Assembly: GCF_900111885.1 (NCBI RefSeq)
Contig: NZ_FOKG01000005.1
Location: 124,001-188,000 of the forward strand
Direction: 5' to 3'
DNA: 64,000 nucleotides
Source of the DNA: Amycolatopsis marina
GTDB lineage: Bacteria; Actinomycetota; Actinomycetes; Mycobacteriales; Pseudonocardiaceae
Shown: one piece after another, positions 25,753-33,829 of the stretch
Layout: the number at the start of each line of letters is the position of its first letter
How positions within the stretch are numbered: position 1 is the stretch's first letter
The notes under the pieces: generated by a model
Seen by the model: only the letters and a program-made list of their open reading frames with translations
Databases searched by the model: none
Told to the model about the DNA's origin: nothing
Position numbers and translations under genes: made by a program

Positions 25753-27306
25753 ATGATGGATCCTGTGGAAGTCCTGCGCCGCAACGCCGAGATCAACGGC
25801 GAGCGGACCGCACTCATCTGCGGCGACCGCCGACAGTCCAATCGCGAACTCTACGAACGATCATGCCGACTGGCAAACGCACTGCGCGCGGCCGGAATCA
25901 ACCAGGGTGAGCGGGTCGCCCTGTTGGCGGACAACAGTTTCGAGTCCGTCGAACTCATCGGTGGGTTGACGCTCGGCGGTTACGTACGTTGCCCGCTCTA
26001 CGCCCACGACAGCGCTGACCGCCACGACTACCTACTCGGCCTGACCGAGGCCACCGCCCTGATCGTGCAGGACAAATACCACGCCGCGATCGCGCGGGCA
26101 CTCGCCGTTCGCGATTCGGTACGCGTGGTGGTTGTGCTCGGCGAACAGCCGGACGCCGACGTCCTCGACTACGAGCAAATGCTCGCCGCCGCCCCAGCGG
26201 GTCCTCCCCCGGTCATCGTCCGGCCTGACGACCCTTTTCAGATCCGCTTCTCCGCGGGCACCACCGGCCTGCCCAAAGGAATCCTGCACACCGTCCGTGG
26301 CTGGATGGCTGTCGGTGAGGAGATGTTCACCGCGGTACGACCGAAACTGGGCAGCGAGGACCGCTATCTAGCAGCGGGCCCGATGACACACGCGGCGAAC
26401 ATGCCGTTGTGGCCGCTGCTCGACGCGGGCGGCTCGGTCGTGGTGATGCCCGCGTTCGACCCGGGAGAGTTCCTGCGGCTGGTCGAGGCCGAACGCGCGA
26501 CGATGACGGTTCTGGTCGCGACCATGGTGCAAATGGTGATCCAACACGAGGACGCCTCGATACGGGACGTGTCCAGCCTGCGGCGCGTGTTCTACGGCGC
26601 CTCGCCGATCCCGGAGTCGATCGTGATCGGGGCGCTCGAGGTGTGGGGCAACATCATGCACCAGCAGTTCGGCCAGAGTGAGGTGGCACCGGTCGCCGAA
26701 CTGCTTCCGGAGCACCACATCGTGAACGGTTCGCCGGCACAGCGGCGGCGACTACGGTCGGCGGGCAGACCGACAGCGAACGCGCGCATCCGAATCGTGG
26801 ACGAGAACGACAACGAGCTGCCACAGGGCGAGATCGGGGAGATCGTGGCGGTCGGGCCTCCTCGAATGGCCGAAATCTGGTGCGATCCCGAGGCGACCGC
26901 CGCGCGGATCACACCGGACGGCTGGGTGCGTACCAGGGACATGGGCTACTTCGACGAGGAAGGCTTTCTGTTCCTCGCCGACCGCAAGGAGGATTTGATC
27001 ATCTCCGGCGGCTTCAACATCTGGCCCGCCGAGCTGGAGAACGTACTCACCGCCCACCCCGGTGTCAGTGAGGCAGTTGTCGTCGGCGTACCGCATCCGA
27101 AATGGGTGGAGACGCCGCTGGCCGAGGTGGTCCTGGTCCGCGGCTACGACGGTGAGGTAACCGAACAGGAGCTGATCGACTGGACTCGGGAGCGGCTCGG
27201 CTCGGTGAAGAAGGTCACCGGCGTGCGCTTCGTCGACGAACTACCGAAAACTCCGATCGGCAAGGTGCTCAGGCGTGTCGTACGCGACCGTTACCGAGAT
27301 CGGTAA
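25753..27306 (+). CDS. AMP-dependent acyl-CoA synthetase
   Basis: A 517-residue ANL ligase. IRFSAGTTGLPKG is the phosphate-binding motif, FGQSEVAPV the aromatic/adenine motif, GWVRTRDMGYFDEEGFLFLADRKEDLI spans the hinge and PKTPIGKVLRR holds the catalytic lysine. It resembles class I ligases such as 4-coumarate- or benzoate-type and medium-chain FadD enzymes. GGAGG precedes tandem ATGs at 25753 and 25756. It follows the second TetR by about 140 bases. Together with the ligase at 3080 it gives the locus two activation enzymes, perhaps for different intermediates. Confidence 0.87.
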   Translation: MMDPVEVLRRNAEINGERTALICGDRRQSNRELYERSCRLANALRAAGINQGERVALLADNSFESVELIGGLTLGGYVRCPLYAHDSADRHDYLLGLTEATALIVQDKYHAAIARALAVRDSVRVVVVLGEQPDADVLDYEQMLAAAPAGPPPVIVRPDDPFQIRFSAGTTGLPKGILHTVRGWMAVGEEMFTAVRPKLGSEDRYLAAGPMTHAANMPLWPLLDAGGSVVVMPAFDPGEFLRLVEAERATMTVLVATMVQMVIQHEDASIRDVSSLRRVFYGASPIPESIVIGALEVWGNIMHQQFGQSEVAPVAELLPEHHIVNGSPAQRRRLRSAGRPTANARIRIVDENDNELPQGEIGEIVAVGPPRMAEIWCDPEATAARITPDGWVRTRDMGYFDEEGFLFLADRKEDLIISGGFNIWPAELENVLTAHPGVSEAVVVGVPHPKWVETPLAEVVLVRGYDGEVTEQELIDWTRERLGSVKKVTGVRFVDELPKTPIGKVLRRVVRDRYRDR

Positions 27307-27354
27307 CGGTCGAAACGGACAACTTACCGGGAAACGTACCGTCCGCCGCCAATG

Positions 27355-27591
27355 TCAGGAAGCCAGCGAGAAACCGTCCTGCTGCTGCGACTGCGCACAT
27401 CCGCAGTCCGGATTCTCGTCCACACAGTTCAGCAGGAGCGGGTGGCGGGCCAGATCCCGGTCGGAGCAGTCCTGCTCCGTGCAGTCCACAACGCCGTCGT
27501 CATGCACGATCAGCGTGCCGTGGCAGTGCTCGAGCTCTGCTGTGCAGTCCGTGCACGTCACCTCGACGATGACAGATCCAGTGAAGGCCAT
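27355..27591 (-). CDS. Small cysteine-rich acidic protein, unknown function
   Basis: A 78-residue protein beginning MAFTGSVIVEVTCTDCTAEL with eight cysteines (a CxxC pair, then single Cys residues and a final CGC) and several Asp/Glu. It looks like small Cys-rich proteins common in actinobacteria, but I cannot assign a function; metal binding is possible from the Cys spacing. The ATG at 27591 is the first reasonable start; the frame above it is the shadow of ku. It lies 79 bases downstream of ku on the same strand and may be co-transcribed. Confidence 0.62.
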   Translation of the reverse strand: MAFTGSVIVEVTCTDCTAELEHCHGTLIVHDDGVVDCTEQDCSDRDLARHPLLLNCVDENPDCGCAQSQQQDGFSLAS

Positions 27592-27670
27592 GCTGCCTGT
27601 GATATCACGCGCGGGCGACGTTCCTCCGGCACCGCTGCGGCGTGTCGGAGGATTTCCGCGAATCCACCAA

Positions 27671-28669
27671 CTATGCGCTCTTCGGCCTGCGGACAGGCGC
27701 CTTGCGCGGGGTGGACTTGGGCGTGGCCGCCTTGTCCGACCCCGAATCCCGGGAGCGACTGCCCTGGCCTGACCGGGTGGTGGACTTGGCCGTCGAGCCG
27801 GCACCGCCCGACTTGCGGGTGGTCGTCTTGCGCTCCTCGGCCGCCTTGCCCGCTGTCTTCCGGCTGCCCGAGCCACTGTTCTTGGTCGCACGGGGCTTTC
27901 TGGTCGCGCTGATACTCGCCTGCAGCGCCGACATGAGGTCGACGACCTGCGCCTCACCCTTGCGGTCGGGCGCAGGCTTCGTGGTGCCCTTTCCGGCGAT
28001 CTTCGCGTCGATCAGCTCCCGCAGCGCCTGCTGATAGCTGTCCTGGTACTGGTCCGGCTCGAACACGTCCTCGGTCATCGAGTCGATGAGCGACCCGGCC
28101 ATGGCCAGCTCCTGGTCACGGATCTGCGGCGGGTCGTCGAGGAACCCGAAGTCCGGGGTGCGCACCTCCTCCGGCCACAGCAAGGTGGAGAGCACCAGCA
28201 CATCGGCATAGACGCGCAGCAGCGCGAGTGACTCCCGCTGCCGCAGGGTCACCTTGACCAGCGCCACCCGCCCCGACTTTCCGAGCGCATCGCGCAACAG
28301 CACGTACGGCTTGGTCGCCGCCTTCTGCGGTTCGACGAAGTAGCTGCGGTCGTAGGAGATCGGGTCGATTGCCTCCAGCGGAAGGAACTCAAGCACGTCT
28401 ATCGACTTCGACGACGAAACGGGCACGTCGGCGAGGTCCTCATCGGTGAGCACGACCATCGATCCGTCGTCGAGCTCGTAGCCCTTCGCGACCTCGGCGT
28501 AGGGCACTTCCTGCCCGTCGATCGAGCAGACACGCTTGTACTGCACCCTGCCCCCGTCGGCGGCGTGCACCTGCCGGAAGCTGATCGACTTCCCCTCGGT
28601 GGCCGCGTACAGGTGGATCGGGATCGACACCAACCCGAACGAAACCGTGCCCTTCCACATCGACCGCAT
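27671..28669 (-). CDS. ku: Non-homologous end-joining protein Ku
   Basis: A 332-residue bacterial Ku. It begins MRSMWKGTVSFGLVSIPIHLY, the family hallmark, contains SIDGQEVPYAEVAKGYEL and the central ring domain, and ends in a long Lys/Arg/Ser-rich tail of about 75 residues. It binds DNA ends as a ring homodimer and recruits LigD. Extended basic tails are known from actinobacterial Ku proteins and favour DNA binding. The ATG at 28669 follows GGAGG. No ligD is in the window. The 359-base gap to the divergent FadD gene (29029) holds only promoter-like DNA. Confidence 0.95.
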   Translation of the reverse strand: MRSMWKGTVSFGLVSIPIHLYAATEGKSISFRQVHAADGGRVQYKRVCSIDGQEVPYAEVAKGYELDDGSMVVLTDEDLADVPVSSSKSIDVLEFLPLEAIDPISYDRSYFVEPQKAATKPYVLLRDALGKSGRVALVKVTLRQRESLALLRVYADVLVLSTLLWPEEVRTPDFGFLDDPPQIRDQELAMAGSLIDSMTEDVFEPDQYQDSYQQALRELIDAKIAGKGTTKPAPDRKGEAQVVDLMSALQASISATRKPRATKNSGSGSRKTAGKAAEERKTTTRKSGGAGSTAKSTTRSGQGSRSRDSGSDKAATPKSTPRKAPVRRPKSA

Positions 28670-29028
28670 CAGCCCCGCACCTCCGTGCGTCGACGACCGC
28701 AAGTGTGATCGAGACTACCCGTCGAACCAGTGGGACGAAAGACTGCCGACGGCGGTATCGGGTACGTCTGCGCAGCTCAGCCGGGTTGTCTGCGCAACGG
28801 CAGTCTGCGATGGACGGGAAATCCCGGCAATGTGCCGCCATTCGGCCGAACAGCCAATAAGTTAACGAAGAGTCGCATGACGACAACCACACTGCCACGC
28901 GGAAGGCCTCCCCGAATTACCAGCTCATCTCGTGGATCACTGGCGAAACCGAACTTGATCGAGAGTTCCCTTCCAGATTTGTTAACTAGGATTTACTGTA
29001 TCCGCGTGCCGATCCGAGGAGGCCAGCG
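28670..29028. other. Divergent intergenic region ku / fadD
   Basis: This 359-base stretch contains no convincing gene. Near the fadD side, TTGTTAACTAGG followed by TTTACTGTATCC (about 28979-29003) partly resembles the recurrent operator motif, and GAGGAGG at 29016-29022 is the fadD ribosome-binding site. Confidence 0.5.
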
Positions 29029-30870
29029 TTGACCACCCAGCAATCCGTCCTGAGCGAGACCGAAGGCAAGACGATCCCCTCCCTCCTGCAACGCAACGCA
29101 ACGGAGTTCGGCGATCTGCCTGCGCTCACATCACTGGACGCGGCGGGAGAACCCACCCTGACCTGGGCCGAGCTCCGGTCCGAGATCGCCGCGGTGGCCA
29201 GAGGCCTCGCCGACCTCGGCCTGAACGCTGGCCAGCGGATGCTGATCATGGCCTCCAGCAGGCCTGAGCACCTCGTCGCCGACCTGGCGGCCACCCACAT
29301 GGCAGTGATCTCCTGCACCGCGTACTCGACCCTGAGCAGCTCACAGATTTCGTTCGTGGCGCGGCACAGCGCCGCACCGGTCGCGGTCCTGGAGGGTGCG
29401 GCCGAGCTGGAACGCTGGCTTCCCGTGCTGGACGAGCTGCCGGACCTGCGTCACGTGGTGGTGATGAACGCCGAGGACGTTCCCCCTGGCGACGATCGTT
29501 TCGTGAGTCTCGCCGATGTGCGGGCACGTGGGGCCGAGCTGCACGCGGCCGATCCGGACGTGTTCGAGTCCGCGGCCGCGGGCATCAAGCCGGACGATCC
29601 GCTGGCGATGATCTACACCTCCGGCACCACCGGTGATCCCAAGGGCGTGGTGCTGTCGCACCGAAACGTCATCCACGAGGGGCTGGCGGTGCATCGGCTG
29701 CACGGCACCCCGTTGCACATGACCAACATCGCCTACCTCCCGCTCGCACACATCGCCGAGCGGGAACTGTCGATCTACATCCCGATCATCTTCGCCGGTC
29801 ATGTGCACACACTGGCGGATCCGAAAAACGTGGTCAGCGCGCTCGGCAGGGTGCGGCCACAGAGCTTCTTCGGCGTCCCCCGCGTGTGGGAGAAGATGAC
29901 GGCCGGCCTCAAGAACATGCTGGCCGGAGCACCGGAGGACCGGAGGACCGCGCTCACCGAGGCGAACCAGCTACTGCAGGAGGGCTACAAGCTCCGCAGC
30001 GCGGGCAAGGATGTGCCCGCCGAACTCGCCGAGCGGATCGATCAGGCGGACCGCGAGGTGCTCGCACCCGTCCGGCAACTGCTCGGCCTGGACAACCTGC
30101 TGCTCGCGGCGAGCGGCGCGGCCGCCCTCCCGGTGGAGGTGCTCTACTTCATCGCCGGGCTCGGTGTCGAGATCGAGGAGGTCTGGGGGCTCTCGGAGAC
30201 GACGGGCGCCGCAACATCCAACACCGCGGGCGCGTTCAAGGCGGGCACGGTCGGCAGGCCGCTCGCCGATATCGAGGTCTCCCTGTCCGAGGACGGCGAG
30301 CTGCTCGTCAGGGGCCCGATCGTGTTCCTCGGCTACCTGCAGGCCGACGGCTCTATCGAACCGGCGACCGACGCCGAGGGCTGGTTCGCGACCGGTGACA
30401 TCGGCACGATCGACGACGACGGCTACGTGACGATCACCGACCGCAAGAAGGAGCTGATCATCACCTCCAGCGGCAAGAACATCGCGCCCACCAGGATCGA
30501 AGGACTGTTGAAGGAACATCCGCTCGTCGGCCAAGCCGTGGCGATCGGGGATGACCGTCCGTACATCACGGCGCTGATCGTCCTGGACGACGAGATCGCC
30601 CCAGGCTGGGCCGCCTCGAAGGGGATCGAGGAGTCCGACGTCAGCAAGCTCGCGGAACACCCGGATGTGCGGGCCGAGATCGACAGTGCGGTCGAGGCGG
30701 CCAACTCCCGGCTTGCCCGGGTGGAGCAGATCAAGCGTTATCACCTGCTGCCGAAGGCGTGGACCCCGGAGACCGGCGAGGTGACGCCGACGCTCAAGCT
30801 CAAGCGCAGGGTGATCAACGACCGCTACGGCACCGACATCCGCGCGCTCTACGAGGCCGCGAAGGACTGA
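29029..30870 (+). CDS. fadD15: Long-chain fatty acid-CoA ligase (FadD15-like)
   Basis: A 613-residue long-chain ligase. MIYTSGTTGDPKGVVLSHRN is the P-loop region, LPLAHIAERELS and EVWGLSETTGAAT are typical of the long-chain ACSL/FadD15 branch, and the C-terminus has DRKKELIITSSGKNIAP followed by a segment with ALIVLDDEIAP. It forms fatty acyl-CoA at the membrane face. The TTG start at 29029 is supported by GAGGAGG six bases upstream. It ends in a strong bidirectional terminator shared with the convergent SDR gene. Confidence 0.9.
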   Translation: MTTQQSVLSETEGKTIPSLLQRNATEFGDLPALTSLDAAGEPTLTWAELRSEIAAVARGLADLGLNAGQRMLIMASSRPEHLVADLAATHMAVISCTAYSTLSSSQISFVARHSAAPVAVLEGAAELERWLPVLDELPDLRHVVVMNAEDVPPGDDRFVSLADVRARGAELHAADPDVFESAAAGIKPDDPLAMIYTSGTTGDPKGVVLSHRNVIHEGLAVHRLHGTPLHMTNIAYLPLAHIAERELSIYIPIIFAGHVHTLADPKNVVSALGRVRPQSFFGVPRVWEKMTAGLKNMLAGAPEDRRTALTEANQLLQEGYKLRSAGKDVPAELAERIDQADREVLAPVRQLLGLDNLLLAASGAAALPVEVLYFIAGLGVEIEEVWGLSETTGAATSNTAGAFKAGTVGRPLADIEVSLSEDGELLVRGPIVFLGYLQADGSIEPATDAEGWFATGDIGTIDDDGYVTITDRKKELIITSSGKNIAPTRIEGLLKEHPLVGQAVAIGDDRPYITALIVLDDEIAPGWAASKGIEESDVSKLAEHPDVRAEIDSAVEAANSRLARVEQIKRYHLLPKAWTPETGEVTPTLKLKRRVINDRYGTDIRALYEAAKD

Positions 30871-30880
30871 GCGGGACTCA

Positions 30881-30928
30881 ACGCCGGGTTGTGCCCGCGC
30901 CGGTACGGGCGCGGGCACAACCCGGCGT
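30881..30928. terminator. Strong bidirectional terminator hairpin
   Basis: Two perfectly complementary 21-base arms (30881-30901 and 30908-30928) surround a six-base loop, between the fadD15 stop (30870) and the SDR stop (30928). The arms are very GC-rich. The right arm touches the SDR stop codon, so it can terminate both convergent transcripts. Confidence 0.85.
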
Positions 30929-31815
30929 CACGCAGCGCCTTCCGTCCACTTGCGCAAGCGGGGCGGTACCCGTTTCTCCAGCCCGTACGGTTCGAGGTGC
31001 GCGCTGAACACCTCGTCGAAGGCACGCTGGACGTCGTTGGTGTCCCACACCTGACGTTCCAGGATGGGCGCCTTCAGGTAAGGGTGGCCAACGATGTGCA
31101 ACTGCGGGCCGGTGCACCGGATCAACTGCCCGGTGATTCCCTGAGATCCCGGGCCGAGCAGGTACATCACCAGCGGCGCCACCCGCGACGGTGTGCGGTC
31201 GGGCGGGCAGTTGCGCAACGAGCGCTCCGACTTCCAGACCATCCGGGTGTGCGCGAGTGGACACACCGCGTTGACCCGGATTCCCACCTCCTCCATGTCC
31301 AGCGCCCAGGAGTAGGTCAGCGACGCCACCGCCCCCTTGGTCGCCGCGTAGGTACCCAGTTTGCGCTGCCCGAGTGACGCTCCGGAAGAGATGTTCACAA
31401 TGGAGCCACCCCGGCCGCCCTCCACCATCGCGCGCGCCGCGGCCATACCCGTGTAGATGACCCCCAGAAGGTTGACATCCACGATCTCCTTGACCTGTTC
31501 GGGTGATTCCTCCCAGGGGTAGGCCTCGTAGTTCAGCCCCGCGTTGTTGACCAGGCCGTCGATCCCACCGAACTCCGCGACACACAGATCGATGATGGCG
31601 TTCGCCTGCCCAGGGTCGGTCACGCTGTCCGAACTGGCGACCGCCCGCCCACCGTGCTCGCGGATGATGGCGGCCGTCCGCTCGGCAAGATCGGCGTCAA
31701 TGTCGTTGGCGACCACGGCCGCTCCGGCCTGCGCGGCATGAATCGCGAACGCCTCACCGAGGCCACGCCCCGCACCGGTCACCACTACCGCTTTGTGTTC
31801 TAGCAGCATGTCCAT
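30928..31815 (-). CDS. Short-chain dehydrogenase/reductase (MFE-like)
   Basis: A 295-residue SDR with TGAGRGLGEAFA as cofactor motif, NDIDAD suggesting NAD(H), NNAGLN, the catalytic Ser in NISSGAS and YAATKGAV. The sequence resembles the 3-hydroxyacyl-CoA dehydrogenase part of multifunctional enzymes and mycobacterial 3-ketoacyl reductases. A C-terminal extension of about 50 residues is longer than in a minimal SDR. GGGAGTAAGG precedes the ATG at 31815. The substrate is not determinable. Confidence 0.83.
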   Translation of the reverse strand: MDMLLEHKAVVVTGAGRGLGEAFAIHAAQAGAAVVANDIDADLAERTAAIIREHGGRAVASSDSVTDPGQANAIIDLCVAEFGGIDGLVNNAGLNYEAYPWEESPEQVKEIVDVNLLGVIYTGMAAARAMVEGGRGGSIVNISSGASLGQRKLGTYAATKGAVASLTYSWALDMEEVGIRVNAVCPLAHTRMVWKSERSLRNCPPDRTPSRVAPLVMYLLGPGSQGITGQLIRCTGPQLHIVGHPYLKAPILERQVWDTNDVQRAFDEVFSAHLEPYGLEKRVPPRLRKWTEGAA

Positions 31816-32240
31816 GTCCTTACTCCCAACGCCAGCCCCGACTCAGCTCTCGTAGCTCACTGCCGCTGGCCTTGCAGCCAGTGTTGGGTACCCGCGGGTT
31901 CCCCCGAACAGACCCGCGCCAAGCGGTCTATCCACTGCGCCGAACGATGGAGAGCTGATCGGTTCACGGGAAACTGCCCGACAGGTCGTTGTGCGCGCGA
32001 ACGGCCGGTCACCGCACCGTGAGCGGGCAGGCCGCGACTTTCGGAGGGGGTCGGGCGGCCCAGCCCCGACACCCGTTGGTCGGATTCGGCCAAGGTTCCC
32101 TGTTCGGCTCCGCGTAGCCGACGGCATACTTTACGTTGTTGTAGTCGTCGCATCCGGTGACGACGGACCTGCTGTCCGGCGGGCGGACAGCAGCCGGGAA
32201 CAGTGACACCATCAGCCGACGGGGGACAGGTGGCGAGACG
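31816..32240. other. Divergent intergenic region SDR / MFS transporter
   Basis: This 425-base gap contains no supported gene; overlapping frames there lack start sites and family features. A promoter for the plus-strand MFS gene is likely near GCATACTTTACGTTGTTG (about 32123-32140). No operator-like repeat was recognised. Confidence 0.4.
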
Positions 32241-33452
32241 GTGACGAGCAAGACCGCGCCCCGGGTGACCGCGCCACTCGGCAACCGTGAGTTCCGAGCG
32301 CTGTGGGCCGCCGAGACGCAGTCTGTGCTGGGAGACCAGCTCACCACGGTCGCACTCGCGATCATGGTCTTCGACCGCACCGGCTCCGCGCTGTGGGCCG
32401 CGCTCGTCTACGCACTGACGTTCCTGCCCGCACTGGCAGGCGGGCTGGGACTCGCACAACTCGCCGACCGCTACCCACGGCGGACGATCCTGTGGGTCAC
32501 CGCCGCGATGCAGGCGGTGCTGGTGGGCCTGATGGCGATACCCGATTCACCGATCGCGCTGCTGTGTGTCCTGATCGTGTTCGCCAGGCTGGCCGGCGCC
32601 CCCTCCAACGCCGCACAGAACGCGCTGACCAGGGAGGTGTTCACGGAAGACGAGATGTATCTGCGCAGCCAGGATCTGCGTGGCATCACCACCAACACGG
32701 CGATGCTCGTCGGCCTCGGCGGCGGCGGGCTGCTCGTTTCCCTGGTCGGGCCGTTCTACGCACTGGCCGCCGACGCACTGACCTTCGCCGTCGCAGCCGT
32801 GCTCATCCGTCGCTACGTGCGCTGGCGTCCAGCCGCTGGCGGCAACGGGGACGCCTGGTTCGGCGCACTGCGGTGGGTCTTCGGCCAGCGCAGGCTCCGC
32901 GTGCTGCTCGCACTGTCCTGGCTGGTCGGTCTCGCGGTGATTCCCGAGGGCCTCGCCGCGCCACTGGCTCACGAGATGGGCGCCCCCAGCCAGGCTGTCG
33001 GCTGGCTGCTGGCCGCGGATCCCCTCGGCTTCGTCGCCGGTGTCTTTCTCCTGTCCCGCTACGCCTCGGCGGAGGACCGCCGCAGGCTCATGGGCATTCT
33101 GGCGGTCTGTTCGGTGGCCGCCCTCATCGGTTTCGCGTTGCAGCCCGCACTTCCGTTCGCGCTCGTCATACTCGCGCTCGCCGGAGCGGCAGGCGCGTAC
33201 ATCATCACCGTGGGAGCCACCTTCATCACCTGGGTCCCGAACGACCTCAGGGGCGGAGCGGGCGGTCTGTACCGCACAGGTCTGCGAGTGGCGCAGGGAG
33301 TCGGCGTCGCGCTCGGTGGTGTGGTCGCACACCTGATCGGCTCGGCGTCCACAGCGGTCGCCTTCGCCGGCGTCACGGGCGTCGTCCTCGCCATACCCGT
33401 CGCACTCGCGTGGACACGGGTACGGACGGCCGACCCGAGCGTGTCGGGCTGA
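32241..33452 (+). CDS. MFS transporter
   Basis: A major facilitator of about 403 residues with roughly 12 hydrophobic spans. Between helices 2 and 3 it has GLAQLADRYPRRTILW, the MFS motif A region, and the N-terminal LGNREFRALWAAETQS is typical of the enterobactin-exporter/DHA3-like group. It probably exports a small molecule or drug by proton antiport. The GTG at 32241 follows AGGTGG; the frame extends to GTG 32157. It converges on the hexapeptide mini-ORF array, so export of its product is possible but unproven. Confidence 0.85.
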   Translation: MTSKTAPRVTAPLGNREFRALWAAETQSVLGDQLTTVALAIMVFDRTGSALWAALVYALTFLPALAGGLGLAQLADRYPRRTILWVTAAMQAVLVGLMAIPDSPIALLCVLIVFARLAGAPSNAAQNALTREVFTEDEMYLRSQDLRGITTNTAMLVGLGGGGLLVSLVGPFYALAADALTFAVAAVLIRRYVRWRPAAGGNGDAWFGALRWVFGQRRLRVLLALSWLVGLAVIPEGLAAPLAHEMGAPSQAVGWLLAADPLGFVAGVFLLSRYASAEDRRRLMGILAVCSVAALIGFALQPALPFALVILALAGAAGAYIITVGATFITWVPNDLRGGAGGLYRTGLRVAQGVGVALGGVVAHLIGSASTAVAFAGVTGVVLAIPVALAWTRVRTADPSVSG

Positions 33453-33466
33453 TGGCGGTGAACTCG

Positions 33467-33492
33467 GTGACCGAAACTCCGGCACCGGTCAC
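33467..33492. terminator. Possible hairpin between the MFS gene and the mini-ORF array
   Basis: GTGACCG (33467-33473) and CGGTCAC (33486-33492) can pair around a 12-base loop. It sits 15 bases after the MFS stop and 30 bases beyond the last mini-ORF of the opposite strand, so it could terminate both. The stem is short. Confidence 0.35.
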
Positions 33493-33521
33493 AACAACCT
33501 TCCGAGCTTGCCTGCCTGAGG

Positions 33522-33542
33522 TCACCAGTCACGGCTCGACAT
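33522..33542 (-). CDS. Hexapeptide mini-ORF copy 1 (MSSRDW), last in transcription order
   Basis: ATG at 33542 reads Met-Ser-Ser-Arg-Asp-Trp-stop. An AGGAGGAGGG ribosome-binding site covers 33549-33558, leaving six bases to the start. In-frame sequence upstream (FDSGGGRT) is unlike that of the other copies, so the conserved product begins at the Met. It is followed by a possible hairpin at 33467-33492. Function unknown; a secreted or modified peptide, or a ribosome-acting minigene, are options. Confidence 0.7.
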   Translation of the reverse strand: MSSRDW

Positions 33543-33591
33543 GGTCCGCCCTCCTCCTGAATCGAAATCCAATGTGTGCTGTCGTTCCGGT

Positions 33592-33612
33592 TCACCAGTC
33601 GCGACTCGACAT
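33592..33612 (-). CDS. Hexapeptide mini-ORF copy 2 (MSSRDW, synonymous variant)
   Basis: ATG at 33612 reads ATG-TCG-AGT-CGC-GAC-TGG-TGA. It differs from the other copies at two third-codon positions (AGT for AGC, CGC for CGT), leaving MSSRDW unchanged, which points to selection on the peptide. GGAAGGAGA at 33619-33627 is the ribosome-binding site, six bases from the start. The intercistronic distance to copy 1 is 49 bases. Confidence 0.72.
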   Translation of the reverse strand: MSSRDW

Positions 33613-33664
33613 GTCACGTCTCCTTCCGTTGCGCGAAAAACAGAACTTCACCGCTGTTTCAAGA

Positions 33665-33685
33665 TCACCAGTCACGGCTCGACAT
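33665..33685 (-). CDS. Hexapeptide mini-ORF copy 3 (MSSRDW)
   Basis: ATG at 33685 encodes MSSRDW with the same codons as copy 1. AGGAGGAGG at 33692-33700 is the ribosome-binding site, again six bases from the start. A T-rich GTTTTCG precedes it. The frame above (RVRRRQA) is unrelated to the frames above other copies. Confidence 0.7.
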   Translation of the reverse strand: MSSRDW

Positions 33686-33731
33686 CGCTTGCCTCCTCCT
33701 CACTCGAAAACGAACCAGGTCCACACAGGAG

Positions 33732-33752
33732 TCACCAGTCACGGCTCGACAC
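33732..33752 (-). CDS. Hexapeptide mini-ORF copy 4 (GTG start, SSRDW)
   Basis: GTG at 33752 encodes fMet-Ser-Ser-Arg-Asp-Trp. GGAAGGAGGG covers 33759-33768 with a six-base spacer. An in-frame stop lies about 12 codons upstream, so a long precursor is excluded for this copy unless a TTG or GTG a few codons upstream is used. Confidence 0.68.
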   Translation of the reverse strand: MSSRDW

Positions 33753-33808
33753 GATCGACCCTCCTTCCACCGCAAGCAAAACTCAACAGAATCAGATCCT
33801 TCCGAAGA

Positions 33809-33829
33809 TCACCAGTCACGGCTCGACAC
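33809..33829 (-). CDS. Hexapeptide mini-ORF copy 5 (GTG start, SSRDW), first in transcription order
   Basis: GTG at 33829 encodes fMet-Ser-Ser-Arg-Asp-Trp. GGAGGTG at 33836-33842 is the ribosome-binding site, about six bases away. The frame is open further up to 34057, but that stretch runs antisense through the start of the diguanylate cyclase gene and is not shared by other copies. A candidate minus-strand -10 box TATCAT lies at 33923-33928, about 95 bases before the start, and a palindrome AGCCGAGGCTCGGCT at 33884-33898 lies between. Confidence 0.66.
   Translation of the reverse strand: MSSRDW

Noticed and set aside
31816-32240. Small gene in the SDR/MFS gap (frames at 31857-32459 and 31991-32206)
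   Set aside because: Frames lack a ribosome-binding site and recognisable protein features, and overlap on both strands in the way expected of high-GC non-coding DNA.
33522-33829. CRISPR-like array (about 20-base repeat, 46-56-base spacers)
   Set aside because: Spacers are not unique: they share a Shine-Dalgarno sequence and T-rich patches at fixed distance. Repeats vary synonymously, and there are no cas genes.
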